Source: Chitinophagales bacterium (GTDB lineage: Bacteria; Bacteroidota; Bacteroidia; Chitinophagales; UBA2359). From it: DNA of 64,000 nucleotides. The stretch is from positions 186,001 to 250,000 of the forward strand of contig JACJXU010000001.1 of NCBI GenBank assembly GCA_020636475.1. The letters are read 5' to 3'. Below are positions 1-9,674 of this stretch, one piece after another (positions within the stretch are counted from its first letter, which is position 1; each line of letters begins with the position of its first letter). A program made the translations under genes and the position numbers. The notes beneath the pieces were generated by a model. The model saw nothing but the letters and a program-made list of their open reading frames with translations, did no database searches and was not told the DNA's origin.

Positions 1-636
1 TTGCTGTACTGCCTCGCTCAAATTTTCAGGACATTTGCTTACTATCACCACATCGGCGCGGCGGGCAGCTTTTTTTATATCGCGCAAATAACCTGCGGGC
101 AAAAGTTGGTCGTAGCAATACAAACGGTGGTAGCTGCTCAACAAAATATTGAATGAAGGCGCGATGGCGCGGTGCTGAAAAGCATCGTCCAAAACAATGG
201 TTTCTACGTCCGGATATTCCGCCAAAAGTTCTATCAGCGTAAAAATGCGTTTTGCGCCTACTCCTACAGGCACTTGCGGAAAACGCTGCTTCAGTAACAA
301 AGGCTCGTCTCCTACTTCGGCGGCGGTACTTTGGGTTTGTACTTCTGCAAATCCTGCTGCGCTGCGTCCGTAGCCGCGACTTATTAAGCCTACTGCTATT
401 TCTTTTTCCTGAAAAAATTGGAGCAAATATGCCGAAAAAGGTGTTTTGCCACTTCCTCCGGCACTAAGGTTTCCCACACAAAAAAGTGGCAAGTCAAAGG
501 AAACACTTTTCAGGATTTTGTGGTCGTACAAAAAGTGTCTTATGCTCAAGACCATTCCCCACAACAAGGTAAAAGGCATAAGATACCATCGAATGACGGG
601 TTGGGGAGGCGAAGTATTATTGCGCGTGTCGGACAC
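1..636 (-). CDS. lpxK: Tetraacyldisaccharide 4'-kinase LpxK (C-terminus cut by window edge)
   Basis: Phosphorylates the 4' position of the lipid A precursor disaccharide at the inner membrane. Translation of the minus strand gives an N-terminal membrane-associated stretch (RWYLMPFTLLWGMVLSIRHF), the P-loop NLSAGGSGKTP, SRGYGR, GDEPLLLKQRFP, VLDDAFQHR and LLPAGYLRD, all in the order expected for LpxK. About 212 codons are present; the family runs to about 340-360 residues, so the C-terminal third lies beyond base 1. The start is uncertain: the frame is open through a GTG at 636 and a TTG at 654 that overlaps the sucA stop, while the first ATG (579) would cut the conserved N-terminal helix. I prefer GTG 636. 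It lies about 10 bp behind sucA, so the two are probably co-transcribed. Confidence 0.9.
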   Translation of the reverse strand, partial: MSDTRNNTSPPQPVIRWYLMPFTLLWGMVLSIRHFLYDHKILKSVSFDLPLFCVGNLSAGGSGKTPFSAYLLQFFQEKEIAVGLISRGYGRSAAGFAEVQTQSTAAEVGDEPLLLKQRFPQVPVGVGAKRIFTLIELLAEYPDVETIVLDDAFQHRAIAPSFNILLSSYHRLYCYDQLLPAGYLRDIKKAARRADVVIVSKCPENLSEAVQQ

Positions 637-646
637 TATTTTCTTT

Positions 647-3382
647 TTATTCAAACGCTTTGGCCACAATACGCGCTTGTTCTTCTATATGAATTTTCTT
701 AAAGCCCGTAGCCGTAGAAGCACTGTATTTGCGTGAAATTACCCGCCAATCGACTTTGCGGTAGCGGCTCAGGATAAACGTCCACGCGCCCATATTTTCC
801 GGTTCTTCTTGCACCCACACCCATTCGGCATTTTTGTAACGTTTTACCAAATCATCTAATTGTTTTACGGGTAAAGGATACAATTGTTCCAAACGGACAA
901 TAGCTACATCTTTGTGTTTATTTTCATTTTTCTCCTCAATAAGGTCGTAATATATTTTACCACTACAAACTAATACGCGGCGTACTTTGGCGGCAGCTAC
1001 GGTATTATTATCTTCTAATATTTCTTTAAAACCACCTTCGCTTAGTTCGCTGATATCGGAAATACACTTAGGATAGCGCAGCAGCGATTTTGGCGACATC
1101 ACCACAAGCGGCTTGCGAAATGGCAAGGCTAACTGGCGGCGCAAGGCATGAAAGAAATTTGCCGGCTCGGTAATATTAGTAACGAAAATATTATACTCGG
1201 CGCAGGCTTGCAAGTAGCGTTCTAAACGCGCGCTGGAGTGTTCGGGACCTTGTCCTTCGTAACCATGTGGAAGCAGCATTACCAAACCTGTCATACGTTG
1301 CCACTTGCTTTCGGACGAAGAAATAAATTGGTCGAAAATAGTTTGTGCGCCGTTGGCAAAATCGCCGAATTGTGCTTCCCACAATACAAGATGGTCGGGA
1401 GAAGCCATTGCATAACCATACTCAAAGCCCAAAACCGCAAATTCGGAAAGCAGAGAGTTGTATATCATAAACCTTCCTTGCGTTGGCGACAAATCCGAAA
1501 GACGGTTGTATTCTATATTGGTTTCTTCGTCGGTAATTACGGCGTGTCGGTGCGAAAAAGTACCTCTCTTTACGTCCTGACCGCTCATACGCACATTTTT
1601 ACCTTCTACCAACAAAGACGCATACGCCAATAATTCGGCAGTTGCCCAGTCTATTTGTTTTTTATGTAAAGTATTCTCTAAGTTTTGCTGCAGCATGCGC
1701 GCCACCTTACGCAAGGGCTTAAATCCTTCGGGCATTTTGTCAATGGCTTTTATTAAATACTGAATTTCTTCTGCACTAACTGCCGTAACAGGCGATTTTT
1801 CAAAATCTTCGGGCTGGCTACGGCGCAACTTACGCCAAGCAATTTCGGGTTCTTGGTATTGGTATTGCAAAGGATTTTGGCGTGTTTCGTCTAATCTATT
1901 TTGCAACTCTGCCCAAAAAGATTCGTCCATTTGTTTCGCAAGTTCTGCTTCTACTTCTCCTCTTTGGGTTAGCTTTTGAATGTACAAATCTCTTGGATTG
2001 GCATGTTCCGAAATAATATCGTACATTTTTGGTTGGGTAAACTTAGGGTCATCGCCTTCGTTGTGTCCATGTCGACGATAGCAAACCATATCAATATAAA
2101 CATCGCTATTGAATTTTTGGCGATATTCAGTCGCTACTTTTGCTACATACACCACTGCTTCTACATCATCACCATTTACATGAAAAACAGGTGCTTCGAT
2201 AGCTGCTGCCAAAGAAGTGGCGTAGTTAGAGGAGCGCGCATCGTCGAAGTCGGTAGTAAAACCAATTTGGTTATTGATAACAAAATGTATCGTTCCTCCG
2301 GTAAGATATCCTTTTAGTTTCGACATCTGCGTAATTTCGTACATTATACCTTGTCCGGCAATAGCGGCATCGCCGTGTAGCAAAATGGGCAGAATATCGT
2401 CGTAGTTCGAGTTGTAAATCAAATCGGCTTTGGCGCGGGTAAAACCTAACAATACAGAATCTACGGCTTCTAAATGTGAAGGATTAGGCACTAATTTCAC
2501 GTGTACATCGCGCCCGCTGGTAGTGTGCAAAATAGAGGAGTAGCCCAAGTGATATTTTACGTCGCCGTCGCCCATGGTTAAATCATTCGGCAGGCTTCCT
2601 TCAAATTCGTTAAAAATACTACGGTAGGTTTTTTTCAAAATATTTGCCAAAACGTTCAAGCGTCCACGATGCGCCATACCCATGGTAAATTCTTGTACGC
2701 CTAATTCGGCACCGTAGTTTATAATAGCATCTAAAGCCGGAATGGTAGATTCGCCGCCTTCTAAAGAAAAACGTTTTTCGCCTAAATATTTTGTTCCCAA
2801 AAATTTTTCAAAAATGGAGGCATCGTTTAGTTTCGATAAAATGCGTTTTTTGGTTTCCATGTCAAAGCCGAAGTCTTCGGGAGCCTGTTCAAATTTTTCG
2901 CGAATCCAGTGGCGTTTTTCGGGGTCGTTGATATAAGCGTATTCCACGCCAATTTTTTTGCAATACGCCCGTTGCAAAAAATCTATAATTTCGCCCAGCG
3001 TAGCATTTCCCAAACCCAAATAATTTCCCACTTCAAAGTGCGTGTTCAGGTCGTCCTGCGTTAAGCCAAAATCTTCCAAACTCACGCGTGCCTTGCGGTC
3101 TTTGCGCTTGCGAATAGGATTGGTATCGGAAATTAGATGTGCATTTTTGCGGTAGGTATATATAAGTGCGTACACGCTTATTTCTTTGCTGAGGTTTGCA
3201 TCAATAGCAGGAGTAGTGGCAGTAGCGTCAACTTTGCCGTTGCCACTTTGGAGGGCAAAATCAAAACCTTCAAAAAAACGTTTCCAACCTTCGTCTAAGG
3301 CTTGAGGTTGCTGAAGATAGGTTTTGTACAAATCTTCGATATAAGCCGGATTAGCGTTGCTGATATAACTTGGATTGTTCAT
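647..3382 (-). CDS. sucA: 2-oxoglutarate dehydrogenase E1 component
   Basis: Thiamine-diphosphate-dependent E1 subunit of the 2-oxoglutarate dehydrogenase complex of the TCA cycle; decarboxylates 2-oxoglutarate and passes the succinyl group to E2. The 911-residue length is normal. Visible signatures: the N-terminal E1 helix (YIEDLYKTYLQQPQALDEGW), the GMAHRGRLNVL block, HGDAAIAGQG and the RRHGHNEGDDP motif of the cofactor region, then a transketolase-like pyrimidine domain (EAQFGDFANGAQ) and a C-terminal domain ending near KAFE. No sucB is adjacent; downstream is lpxK. A TAnnTTTG promoter element lies about 57 bp upstream of the ATG. Start chosen at the first ATG, whose N-terminus matches the family. 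Confidence 0.97.
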   Translation of the reverse strand: MNNPSYISNANPAYIEDLYKTYLQQPQALDEGWKRFFEGFDFALQSGNGKVDATATTPAIDANLSKEISVYALIYTYRKNAHLISDTNPIRKRKDRKARVSLEDFGLTQDDLNTHFEVGNYLGLGNATLGEIIDFLQRAYCKKIGVEYAYINDPEKRHWIREKFEQAPEDFGFDMETKKRILSKLNDASIFEKFLGTKYLGEKRFSLEGGESTIPALDAIINYGAELGVQEFTMGMAHRGRLNVLANILKKTYRSIFNEFEGSLPNDLTMGDGDVKYHLGYSSILHTTSGRDVHVKLVPNPSHLEAVDSVLLGFTRAKADLIYNSNYDDILPILLHGDAAIAGQGIMYEITQMSKLKGYLTGGTIHFVINNQIGFTTDFDDARSSNYATSLAAAIEAPVFHVNGDDVEAVVYVAKVATEYRQKFNSDVYIDMVCYRRHGHNEGDDPKFTQPKMYDIISEHANPRDLYIQKLTQRGEVEAELAKQMDESFWAELQNRLDETRQNPLQYQYQEPEIAWRKLRRSQPEDFEKSPVTAVSAEEIQYLIKAIDKMPEGFKPLRKVARMLQQNLENTLHKKQIDWATAELLAYASLLVEGKNVRMSGQDVKRGTFSHRHAVITDEETNIEYNRLSDLSPTQGRFMIYNSLLSEFAVLGFEYGYAMASPDHLVLWEAQFGDFANGAQTIFDQFISSSESKWQRMTGLVMLLPHGYEGQGPEHSSARLERYLQACAEYNIFVTNITEPANFFHALRRQLALPFRKPLVVMSPKSLLRYPKCISDISELSEGGFKEILEDNNTVAAAKVRRVLVCSGKIYYDLIEEKNENKHKDVAIVRLEQLYPLPVKQLDDLVKRYKNAEWVWVQEEPENMGAWTFILSRYRKVDWRVISRKYSASTATGFKKIHIEEQARIVAKAFE

Positions 3383-3438
3383 ATAAATAATATTTTAAAA
3401 CCGATGCCGTTGGTAAAAACGGGTAATTTTTTAGGGGA

Positions 3439-3446
3439 CAAAGGTA
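3439..3446 (-). promoter_or_regulatory. Bacteroidota -7 element upstream of sucA
   Basis: TACCTTTG on the minus strand matches the TAnnTTTG -7 consensus of Bacteroidota sigma factor promoters and sits 57 bp before the sucA ATG. I see no clear TTG at the -33 spacing, so this is a motif match only. Confidence 0.5.
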
Positions 3447-3627
3447 GTATGGTTTCGATAAAATATTATGTTTTGGCGTATAAAAACCGCTATAAAATTA
3501 TAGCCCCGCCGATAATAAATTTATTTTTAGCGCAAAAAGCAGGCTAAAATTAAACTTGGCATTCATAAAATAAAAATTAATTATATGCAAAATTTATTTT
3601 TATTATAAATTTTCATTTGCCTTTGAC

Positions 3628-4083
3628 TTATGAGATAGACTTTATGAATTCTTTGAGAACCAGCTCATATTCGAACCAAGATATTTCTTTCTTAAAAGTT
3701 CGATTTTTATATTTTTTATCATAGGCATCATAACCCCCAAAAGGCTTATCATTTAATTTCCAAAAAAAGTATATTTTTTGTTCAGCAAACATAATCCTTA
3801 TACAAAAGTCATCAAAAGACTCCCCAAGACTTAAAATTATTTGATTTTCAATTGTTTCTTCATCCCGAATCAATAAATCCACGCTTATTAAATTAAAATC
3901 TCCTGTGTATTTGTCAATTTTTAAATTTGTCAATCTATAAAGTTGATTGTACACTATCTTGGAATACTCTTCTTCTATATAGTTTCCTATTCGTAAGTTA
4001 TTAATCCATAAAGCAATTTTCGTCCTTTCAGATTTTGGATTTTCTATCTGAACTGCAAATTCTTCTTTATTGCCAATAATCAT
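3628..4083 (-). CDS. Possible Imm42-like immunity protein
   Basis: Small soluble protein of 151 residues. It begins MIIGNKEEFAVQIE, followed by ALWINNLRIGNY and a C-terminal SWFEYELVLKEFI helix; the opening MIIG..xFAI and the W-I-N-x-x-x-I-G-x-Y element resemble Imm42-type immunity proteins of polymorphic toxin systems as I remember them, but this is not decisive. The open frame extends 20 codons further upstream (to 4143), but those codons run into a palindromic repeat element and look non-genic, so I start at the ATG at 4083. No toxin gene is adjacent, so if the assignment is right it is an orphan immunity gene. AT-rich relative to its neighbours. Confidence 0.6.
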   Translation of the reverse strand: MIIGNKEEFAVQIENPKSERTKIALWINNLRIGNYIEEEYSKIVYNQLYRLTNLKIDKYTGDFNLISVDLLIRDEETIENQIILSLGESFDDFCIRIMFAEQKIYFFWKLNDKPFGGYDAYDKKYKNRTFKKEISWFEYELVLKEFIKSIS

Positions 4084-4094
4084 ATAATTTAAGC

Positions 4095-4268
4095 TAACGC
4101 GGGGCGGATTTGCGAAGTTACGAAGCGGAAACGAAGTTTGCAAGCGAAGTAATTTTGCAAATCAGTTGTTGGACGAAGTAGTCGCGTAGCGACGGCGCAG
4201 TCCGACAGCGGATGCAATCCGCCCCGCGTTGGTCAAAATGGGAGCGGAGCGACTATTTTGACCAACGC
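4095..4268. repeat. Nested palindromic intergenic element
   Basis: Outer arms: AACGCGGGGCGGATTTGC at 4096-4113 pairs with GCAATCCGCCCCGCGTT at 4214-4230 (one bulged base). Between them lies a small GTCGC-GTA-GCGAC hairpin. Overlapping the right arm is a second, perfect 14-bp stem: GCGTTGGTCAAAAT (4226-4239) with ATTTTGACCAACGC (4255-4268) around a GC-rich 15-base loop. The GC content is far above the surroundings. It separates a possible immunity gene from a T9SS cargo gene. No T-tract follows, so it is not a typical terminator; more like a mobile or interspersed palindromic repeat. Confidence 0.7.
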
Positions 4269-4328
4269 CTAAATAGACGAAATTGGAGAAGAAAGTATTA
4301 TTCGCTCTATACATAAAAAAGTACCACT

Positions 4329-7232
4329 CTACTCCACCACCATTTTTTCTACATATTGCGCTCCTTCTTGACTGATGATTTGTACAAAGTAAACGCCACG
4401 CGGAAGATGCTGTACTTCTATTTGCAAATGGTACGGCACGTTTTTATGGATACTATCGTAATACACATTCGCAACAGATTTGCCATTTGTATCAATTATT
4501 TTTACCAATGCTTTTGTGTCGTGGCTTGCTTGAATACTTAGGGTGGTGCTGTATTTTGCCGGATTGGGATATATTGTAAAATTAAACGTTTGTAAAGTGC
4601 TTAAGGATTCCGCCGCAGAAAAATCGGCTATTTCAAATTGCTGAATAATTGCCTCGTCCGCAGCATCGTTGCTATCCAAAGGTTTTGCATTTCCACAACC
4701 GTCAATAACTGCTGTAAAGTCGCAGCCCGTTTCTGCTACAAAACCCGCCAATAAATCTATATAATCGGCGGCATCGTACTGAATATTTGCACCCGCAGGT
4801 ATCAGCGAATTGGCTACGATAATGTCGCTGCTTTCAAAGTGAATATTGCCCGTAGCGGTGAAAGAAGTAGTGATACTGAGATTGCTCAAACAAGACCAAA
4901 GATTATCGTCTTCATCGCAAATACCATCGCTGTCGGCATCAGGACAAGCACCACAGGCATTTTCCAAATAAATCAGGCGCATATCGTCTAAGTACAAATT
5001 GTTGCCATATCCGGTAATATTGGTAAATTTTACATATACCGTAGCATTTCCCACATACGCATCTAAATTGAGCGTTTCTTTACGCCAATGGTTACAAGAC
5101 GAAGGCACCCACGAACTTGTAGCTGCTCCATAAGTAGAAAGTGTGGAACCGCTTTTGCTGTACAAAGTTGTATAGTTGATGCCATCGGTAGAAACGGCAA
5201 CATCTAATTGGTCGTAGTATTGCGTAAGATTGTAGTATGCGTAGGCTACTTCAAAAGTGAGTATTGCCGAAACGGCGGAAGATAAATCATACGCTTGCGA
5301 AATAAGGGCATCTTGCTGTCCTGTAGCATTGTAGTAATAATTGCTAAAATACGCAGATACACCTTTTGAACAAGAATTGGTATTGTAGTTAGCCCAAGTT
5401 GTAGCATTGTCAGGATTATTGATAGTCCAAGATGTGGGCGGAAATCCGTTATTAAAGTTTTGACTATACACATTAGGCGTAATGCCGGAATTGTCATCGT
5501 CACAATCCAACTCACAACTGCTAAATCCGTCTGCATCATTATCAGCACCATTATTAAATGCCGAATTACTGTCATCGCAATCTGGACCATTGATGGTCAC
5601 ATAAGCGTCACAACCAATGTACCAACCATCGCCGTCCAAATCTCTACAATTCGCACAACTTGTCCAGTTATTAGGGTCGTTGTCATCACAGTCGCCATCG
5701 CAAACCGAAACTCCGTCGCCATCGGCATCATTGGCAAAAACATTGAAAGTGAGAGAACTTGTGTCATTCGCAGTATTGGCATCGGTATTTCCGTTGGGCA
5801 AAGATGTTGTTACCGTTAGTGTATAATTTCCGGGCGATAAACTCACATTTATTGCAATAGTTACGTTGGTGCTGCTGCCCGCAGCCAAATTACCACTCCA
5901 GTTATAAGTAGTGGTGCTTCCACCAAAATCGTAAGAAATTGTAGCTGAGGTAAGTGCTGATGTTCCGTAGTTTTTTAGGCTTACATTTATAGCAAAATTA
6001 TCGCATACATCTCCCGATGGCATATTGATAGCCGAAATTCCGGCATCGTCTGTTTCTGGTGTACCAAAATTGGTACGCACTACAAACAAACCTTGTTCAA
6101 TGCCACTTATGACAATATTTTCGCTGGGGAAATAAGGAAATACACTCCACGCTCCATTAAAATTAGGCGAATTGCTACTTGGATAAACATCAAAATACGC
6201 CACTTCATTGAAATTAGGAGAAGGAATACTGGAAATATCCAAAATGCGTAGCCCCGCGCGATAATTTGACTGATACGAATAGTCGCCTATAATATACTGA
6301 TTATGGTCGATAGCCGTAGTAGTTCCTGAGTAGTAACCCAACAATAAGGGATTATCCAAATCGGCATTATCCCACAAAAAAGTACGCGTGTTTACACCAT
6401 TGTAGTATTCATCTAATTCGTCATCACACAAAACATAACGGTGGTCGTCGGTAAGCCAACCTTGGTGCGTATATGCAGAGCCTGCATAACCCGTTTTCGA
6501 TACTTGTATCGGATTGTTTTTATCGGTAACATCCACAATAGTTTGCGTGTCTTCATTAAAACAAAAACAAATTTCGTGTCCTTGATAAGCTGTATCAGGA
6601 CCATTGTAGGTTACGCATTGCGCATCGTGGGTGTAGCCGTCCGAAGAGAAACAACCCGCCGAAGTTGGCGCAAGCGGATTATTAATATTTATCATATGTA
6701 AGCCACCCGAACAAGTATTTGTTCCTACGGCATAAGCATAGCCTGTATTTTCGTTAATGACAATGTTGTGGCAGTTGCCAAAGCCTGCATAGTGCGCTGT
6801 TTCGGAAAAAGCAACCGGCGGACTACTGGCACTAAGCAACTGGTTTAGGGCAAAAATTTGCATGCCATGTCCTGAAGCCTCACTTACAATAAAAGCATAA
6901 TTGTTGAAAACCTTGATATCCCGCCAAGTAGAGTTGTTGGTGTGTGTGGGCAATTTTCCCAAATATATTGGGTACTCGGGGTCGGTAATTTCTACAAAAG
7001 CAGTTCCATTGTTGAGTCCCATCAAGGCAAATTCTCTGCCGGAAGTAGCGTCTGTCCAGCCCCAAATATCATTTGCCGCCGTAGCATTAAAGGTACTCAA
7101 AGGAATAAAACTCTTCAAATCTATATTGTCACAAGGGTACGAGCCAGCCATACCACCTACACAAGGAATAGTTTGCGCTATCGCAAAATTTACACTTAGT
7201 GCCAAAGTCAATACCAACAAAATCTTTTTCAT
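4329..7232 (-). CDS. Choice-of-anchor B family T9SS type A cargo protein
   Basis: Large exported protein of 967 residues, function unknown. Signal peptide MKKILLVLTLALSVNFAIAQ. Residues about 30-400 match the choice-of-anchor B repeat domain (ITDPEYPIYLGKLPTHTNNS, DVTDKNNPIQVSKTGY). Then a CARDB-like immunoglobulin fold (about 405-515), Asp-rich MopE/thrombospondin-3-like calcium-binding repeats (DADGDGVSVCDGDCDDNDP, DSDGICDEDD), a MAM/jelly-roll-like stretch beginning YSQNFNNGFPPTSW, and a C-terminal sorting domain (FTIYPNPAKYST ... LPRGVYFVQI) of T9SS type A. It lies 32 bp behind the PKD gene at 7265-8599 and probably shares its promoter. Confidence 0.9.
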   Translation of the reverse strand: MKKILLVLTLALSVNFAIAQTIPCVGGMAGSYPCDNIDLKSFIPLSTFNATAANDIWGWTDATSGREFALMGLNNGTAFVEITDPEYPIYLGKLPTHTNNSTWRDIKVFNNYAFIVSEASGHGMQIFALNQLLSASSPPVAFSETAHYAGFGNCHNIVINENTGYAYAVGTNTCSGGLHMININNPLAPTSAGCFSSDGYTHDAQCVTYNGPDTAYQGHEICFCFNEDTQTIVDVTDKNNPIQVSKTGYAGSAYTHQGWLTDDHRYVLCDDELDEYYNGVNTRTFLWDNADLDNPLLLGYYSGTTTAIDHNQYIIGDYSYQSNYRAGLRILDISSIPSPNFNEVAYFDVYPSSNSPNFNGAWSVFPYFPSENIVISGIEQGLFVVRTNFGTPETDDAGISAINMPSGDVCDNFAINVSLKNYGTSALTSATISYDFGGSTTTYNWSGNLAAGSSTNVTIAINVSLSPGNYTLTVTTSLPNGNTDANTANDTSSLTFNVFANDADGDGVSVCDGDCDDNDPNNWTSCANCRDLDGDGWYIGCDAYVTINGPDCDDSNSAFNNGADNDADGFSSCELDCDDDNSGITPNVYSQNFNNGFPPTSWTINNPDNATTWANYNTNSCSKGVSAYFSNYYYNATGQQDALISQAYDLSSAVSAILTFEVAYAYYNLTQYYDQLDVAVSTDGINYTTLYSKSGSTLSTYGAATSSWVPSSCNHWRKETLNLDAYVGNATVYVKFTNITGYGNNLYLDDMRLIYLENACGACPDADSDGICDEDDNLWSCLSNLSITTSFTATGNIHFESSDIIVANSLIPAGANIQYDAADYIDLLAGFVAETGCDFTAVIDGCGNAKPLDSNDAADEAIIQQFEIADFSAAESLSTLQTFNFTIYPNPAKYSTTLSIQASHDTKALVKIIDTNGKSVANVYYDSIHKNVPYHLQIEVQHLPRGVYFVQIISQEGAQYVEKMVVE

Positions 7233-7264
7233 GGCAATTTGTTTTCTATTTTATTTACAATTTT

Positions 7265-8599
7265 TTATTTCGCTACAAACATATTCGTTGTAGCAAATAC
7301 TACATTTGTATTATGCAAAGCTATCCAGTACATGCCTGAAGGCAAATTATTTGCAGATACCTCTACGTTATTTTCTCCAATTTGCAAGTTTATTGCAAGA
7401 CTACTCACTATTTTTCCCTGCATATCTATTACATCAAGCAAGGCGGGCATATTTTCTTTGCTCATAATAGATACTGTGGCAAATGAACTTACAGGGTTAG
7501 GGAAAATGCTTATATTTTCTACTAAATGAACATTTTGAATGCCATCTACCATTTGCATTTCTAAATCAATATTTGAAAGATTGGGAATTAATGCAGACAA
7601 ATTAACGGTAGTAAGCGAACCATAAGAGTAATTTTCTAAGCTTACATCTAAAATATATGCGCCTAAAGGAACATTTTGCAAACTATATGTACCATCGGCA
7701 TTGGTTTGTGCACTGGCAACAACGGTAGAAGTGCCGCTTACAGTAAGCGTAACCGTTGCGTTAGCTAAAGGATTGCCCTCATTGTCGGTAACGGTGCCGC
7801 TAATAGAGCCGCTGTTTGTTTGCTGTGAAACAGAAATCATTACACAAGTTTGGTCGGAGCAGCCATTGCTACCGGAAATAGTGAGACATACATTATACGC
7901 ACCGCCTGAAGCATACGTATGCGTAGGATTTTGCTGTGTAGAAGTAGTGCCATCGCCAAAATTCCAAGACCAAGCATTTGCGCCTTCGGAATTATCGCTA
8001 AAAGTAACGGCAAGGTCTGAAGCACTCACTAAAAAATCTGCCATACAACTTGCCGGAGCCACTACACTTATAGAACTACAAGTTTGGTCGGTACAAGCAT
8101 TATCGCCCGTAATAGTTAAGCACACATTGTATGTACCACTTGCGGAAAAAGTATGCGTAGGATTTTGCTGTGTAGAAGTAATGCCATCACCAAAGTTCCA
8201 AGACCACGTATTTGCGCCTTCGGAGCTATCGCTAAAGGTGACGCTAAGGTCTGAGATACTTGCTGAAAAAGCAGCCGTACAAGTTGTAGTTCCGGGAATT
8301 ACAATGTCCTCGCAGTAGTCGTCTGTGCAGCCAGTATTGGTGACAATAGACACGCAAACGGTGTAAGTTCCGGGCGCAGAATATACGTGCGGAGGATTTT
8401 GCTGCGTAGCAGAAGTAGTGCCATCGCCAAAGTCCCACGCCCAAGTGCTTATTTCTGTTGCGGAAGGATTGGAGGTAGTAGAAAACGAAACCGTGGTAGT
8501 TCCTTGCACTACAAAGGGGTAAAACTGCACAAAACAGCCTTGTGCCATTGCAGTACCGAAGCCAAATAGTGCCAATATTAGTGTTAGAATTTTCTTCAT
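7265..8599 (-). CDS. PKD-domain T9SS type A cargo protein
   Basis: Exported protein of 444 residues. Signal peptide MKKILTLILALFGFGTAMAQ; three PKD domains (about 25-105, 110-180, 185-255), each with the W-[DN]-F-G-D-G motif and a conserved Cys pair; a carboxypeptidase-regulatory-like domain (SGTVTDNEGNPLANATVTL, about 268-345); and a T9SS type A sorting domain (ISIFPNPVSSFATVSI ... LPSGMYWIAL). No catalytic domain is visible, so a structural or adhesive role is likely. First gene of a two-gene operon with the choice-of-anchor B protein downstream. Confidence 0.9.
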   Translation of the reverse strand: MKKILTLILALFGFGTAMAQGCFVQFYPFVVQGTTTVSFSTTSNPSATEISTWAWDFGDGTTSATQQNPPHVYSAPGTYTVCVSIVTNTGCTDDYCEDIVIPGTTTCTAAFSASISDLSVTFSDSSEGANTWSWNFGDGITSTQQNPTHTFSASGTYNVCLTITGDNACTDQTCSSISVVAPASCMADFLVSASDLAVTFSDNSEGANAWSWNFGDGTTSTQQNPTHTYASGGAYNVCLTISGSNGCSDQTCVMISVSQQTNSGSISGTVTDNEGNPLANATVTLTVSGTSTVVASAQTNADGTYSLQNVPLGAYILDVSLENYSYGSLTTVNLSALIPNLSNIDLEMQMVDGIQNVHLVENISIFPNPVSSFATVSIMSKENMPALLDVIDMQGKIVSSLAINLQIGENNVEVSANNLPSGMYWIALHNTNVVFATTNMFVAK

Positions 8600-8657
8600 A
8601 AGAAATTTTTTGCGCGATATTTTATTGCTTAATAATTTATTTCAGAAATTGATTTTC

Positions 8658-8665
8658 CAAAGATA
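8658..8665 (-). promoter_or_regulatory. Bacteroidota -7 element for the PKD/anchor B operon
   Basis: TATCTTTG on the minus strand matches TAnnTTTG and lies about 60 bp upstream of the ATG at 8599, in a 290-bp AT-rich divergent intergenic region. Confidence 0.5.
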
Positions 8666-8823
8666 AATAAAAATTTAGGTTCAGTACTTTAAAATAACTG
8701 GTATGCTGCTTCACTTATAAAAAAAATGTGATTTGAGGGTGTTTTTTTTGCTTTTTCACTATGTTCTTTTATTGAAACAATTACTATGTAACCAAGTTTA
8801 CCTTCCACTATCCCAAAACAATT

Positions 8824-8831
8824 TATTTTTG
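8824..8831 (+). promoter_or_regulatory. Bacteroidota -7 element upstream of the barrel gene
   Basis: TATTTTTG matches TAnnTTTG, about 58 bp before the ATG at 8890. In AT-rich DNA this can occur by chance. Confidence 0.4.
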
Positions 8832-8889
8832 TAGCATTATCAAAAATACTTAGCTTTAGCATTTATTTTTTTGCTAAAATTTTTATCGT

Positions 8890-9627
8890 ATGAAAAAAGT
8901 ATTTTTGGCTGCGCTAATGTTGTTTATAGGCAGCCACTTGCTACAAGCACAAACGCAAGCTATCAAAACCAATCTTTTGGGTTGGGCGGCACTCAATTCC
9001 AATATTCAGTACGAATATTCTTCGGGAAGCAAACTTTCTTTTGGCTTAGGTATAGGCTATAAACTGCCGGCTACTATTTCGGTTGATGCCTTGGCAGAAC
9101 AAACCGATGGCGATAAATATAGCTACACCGGCGACCTAAAAGTAAATGGTGTCTCCTTCACACCTTTTTTGCGCTGGTATCCTTCGGGCGCAATTCGGGG
9201 TTTTTATTTAGAGCCTTTTTTGCGCTATTACAACTACGACATTGAATTGCCTTATGAATACGACAAAGACAATACCCTTTACAACGGCAATGCTACGGGC
9301 TATGCCAAAGCTTTTGGCGGTGGACTGAACATTGGCGGGCAAATTATTTCGGGCGAGCATTTTGTGATTGACATTTTTGCCGGAGCAGGTATCGCCAACG
9401 GAAATGTGCGCTTGGAAGTAATGGACCCCAACTTAGACGAAGCTGACTACGCCGAAATAAAACAAACGATTGAAGATAACAAAGATACGGAAGTGAATGT
9501 GTTTATTCTGAACAGTGTGATTGATAAAATAGAAGCCGATGCCAATAGCAATTCCGCTTGGGCGCAAGCCAAAGGCATTCCGGTACCTATTTTCAGAATT
9601 GGTATTTCTTTGGGATATGCTTTCTAA
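8890..9627 (+). CDS. Outer-membrane beta-barrel protein, DUF3575-like
   Basis: A 245-residue exported protein with signal peptide MKKVFLAALMLFIGSHLLQA. The mature part starts QAIKTNLLGWAALNSNIQYEY, the K-T-N-L-L opening typical of DUF3575-type barrels, followed by alternating amphipathic strands (SFTPFLRWYP, GFYLEPFLRYY, FGGGLNIGGQI) and a terminal GISLGYAF strand ending in Phe, as expected for outer-membrane insertion. A charged helical insert (about residues 180-225) probably faces outward. Function unknown. It precedes the fatty-acid-hydroxylase-family gene by 47 bp in the same direction. Confidence 0.8.
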   Translation: MKKVFLAALMLFIGSHLLQAQTQAIKTNLLGWAALNSNIQYEYSSGSKLSFGLGIGYKLPATISVDALAEQTDGDKYSYTGDLKVNGVSFTPFLRWYPSGAIRGFYLEPFLRYYNYDIELPYEYDKDNTLYNGNATGYAKAFGGGLNIGGQIISGEHFVIDIFAGAGIANGNVRLEVMDPNLDEADYAEIKQTIEDNKDTEVNVFILNSVIDKIEADANSNSAWAQAKGIPVPIFRIGISLGYAF

Positions 9628-9674
9628 AACCGCATTTTCTATTTAACCAAAAAAAGACGCTATTTTTCCTTACA

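Noticed and set aside
4108..4143. Upstream part of the Imm42-like frame (first 20 codons)
   Set aside because: It lies within the palindromic element; the ATG at 4083 gives a family-like N-terminus.
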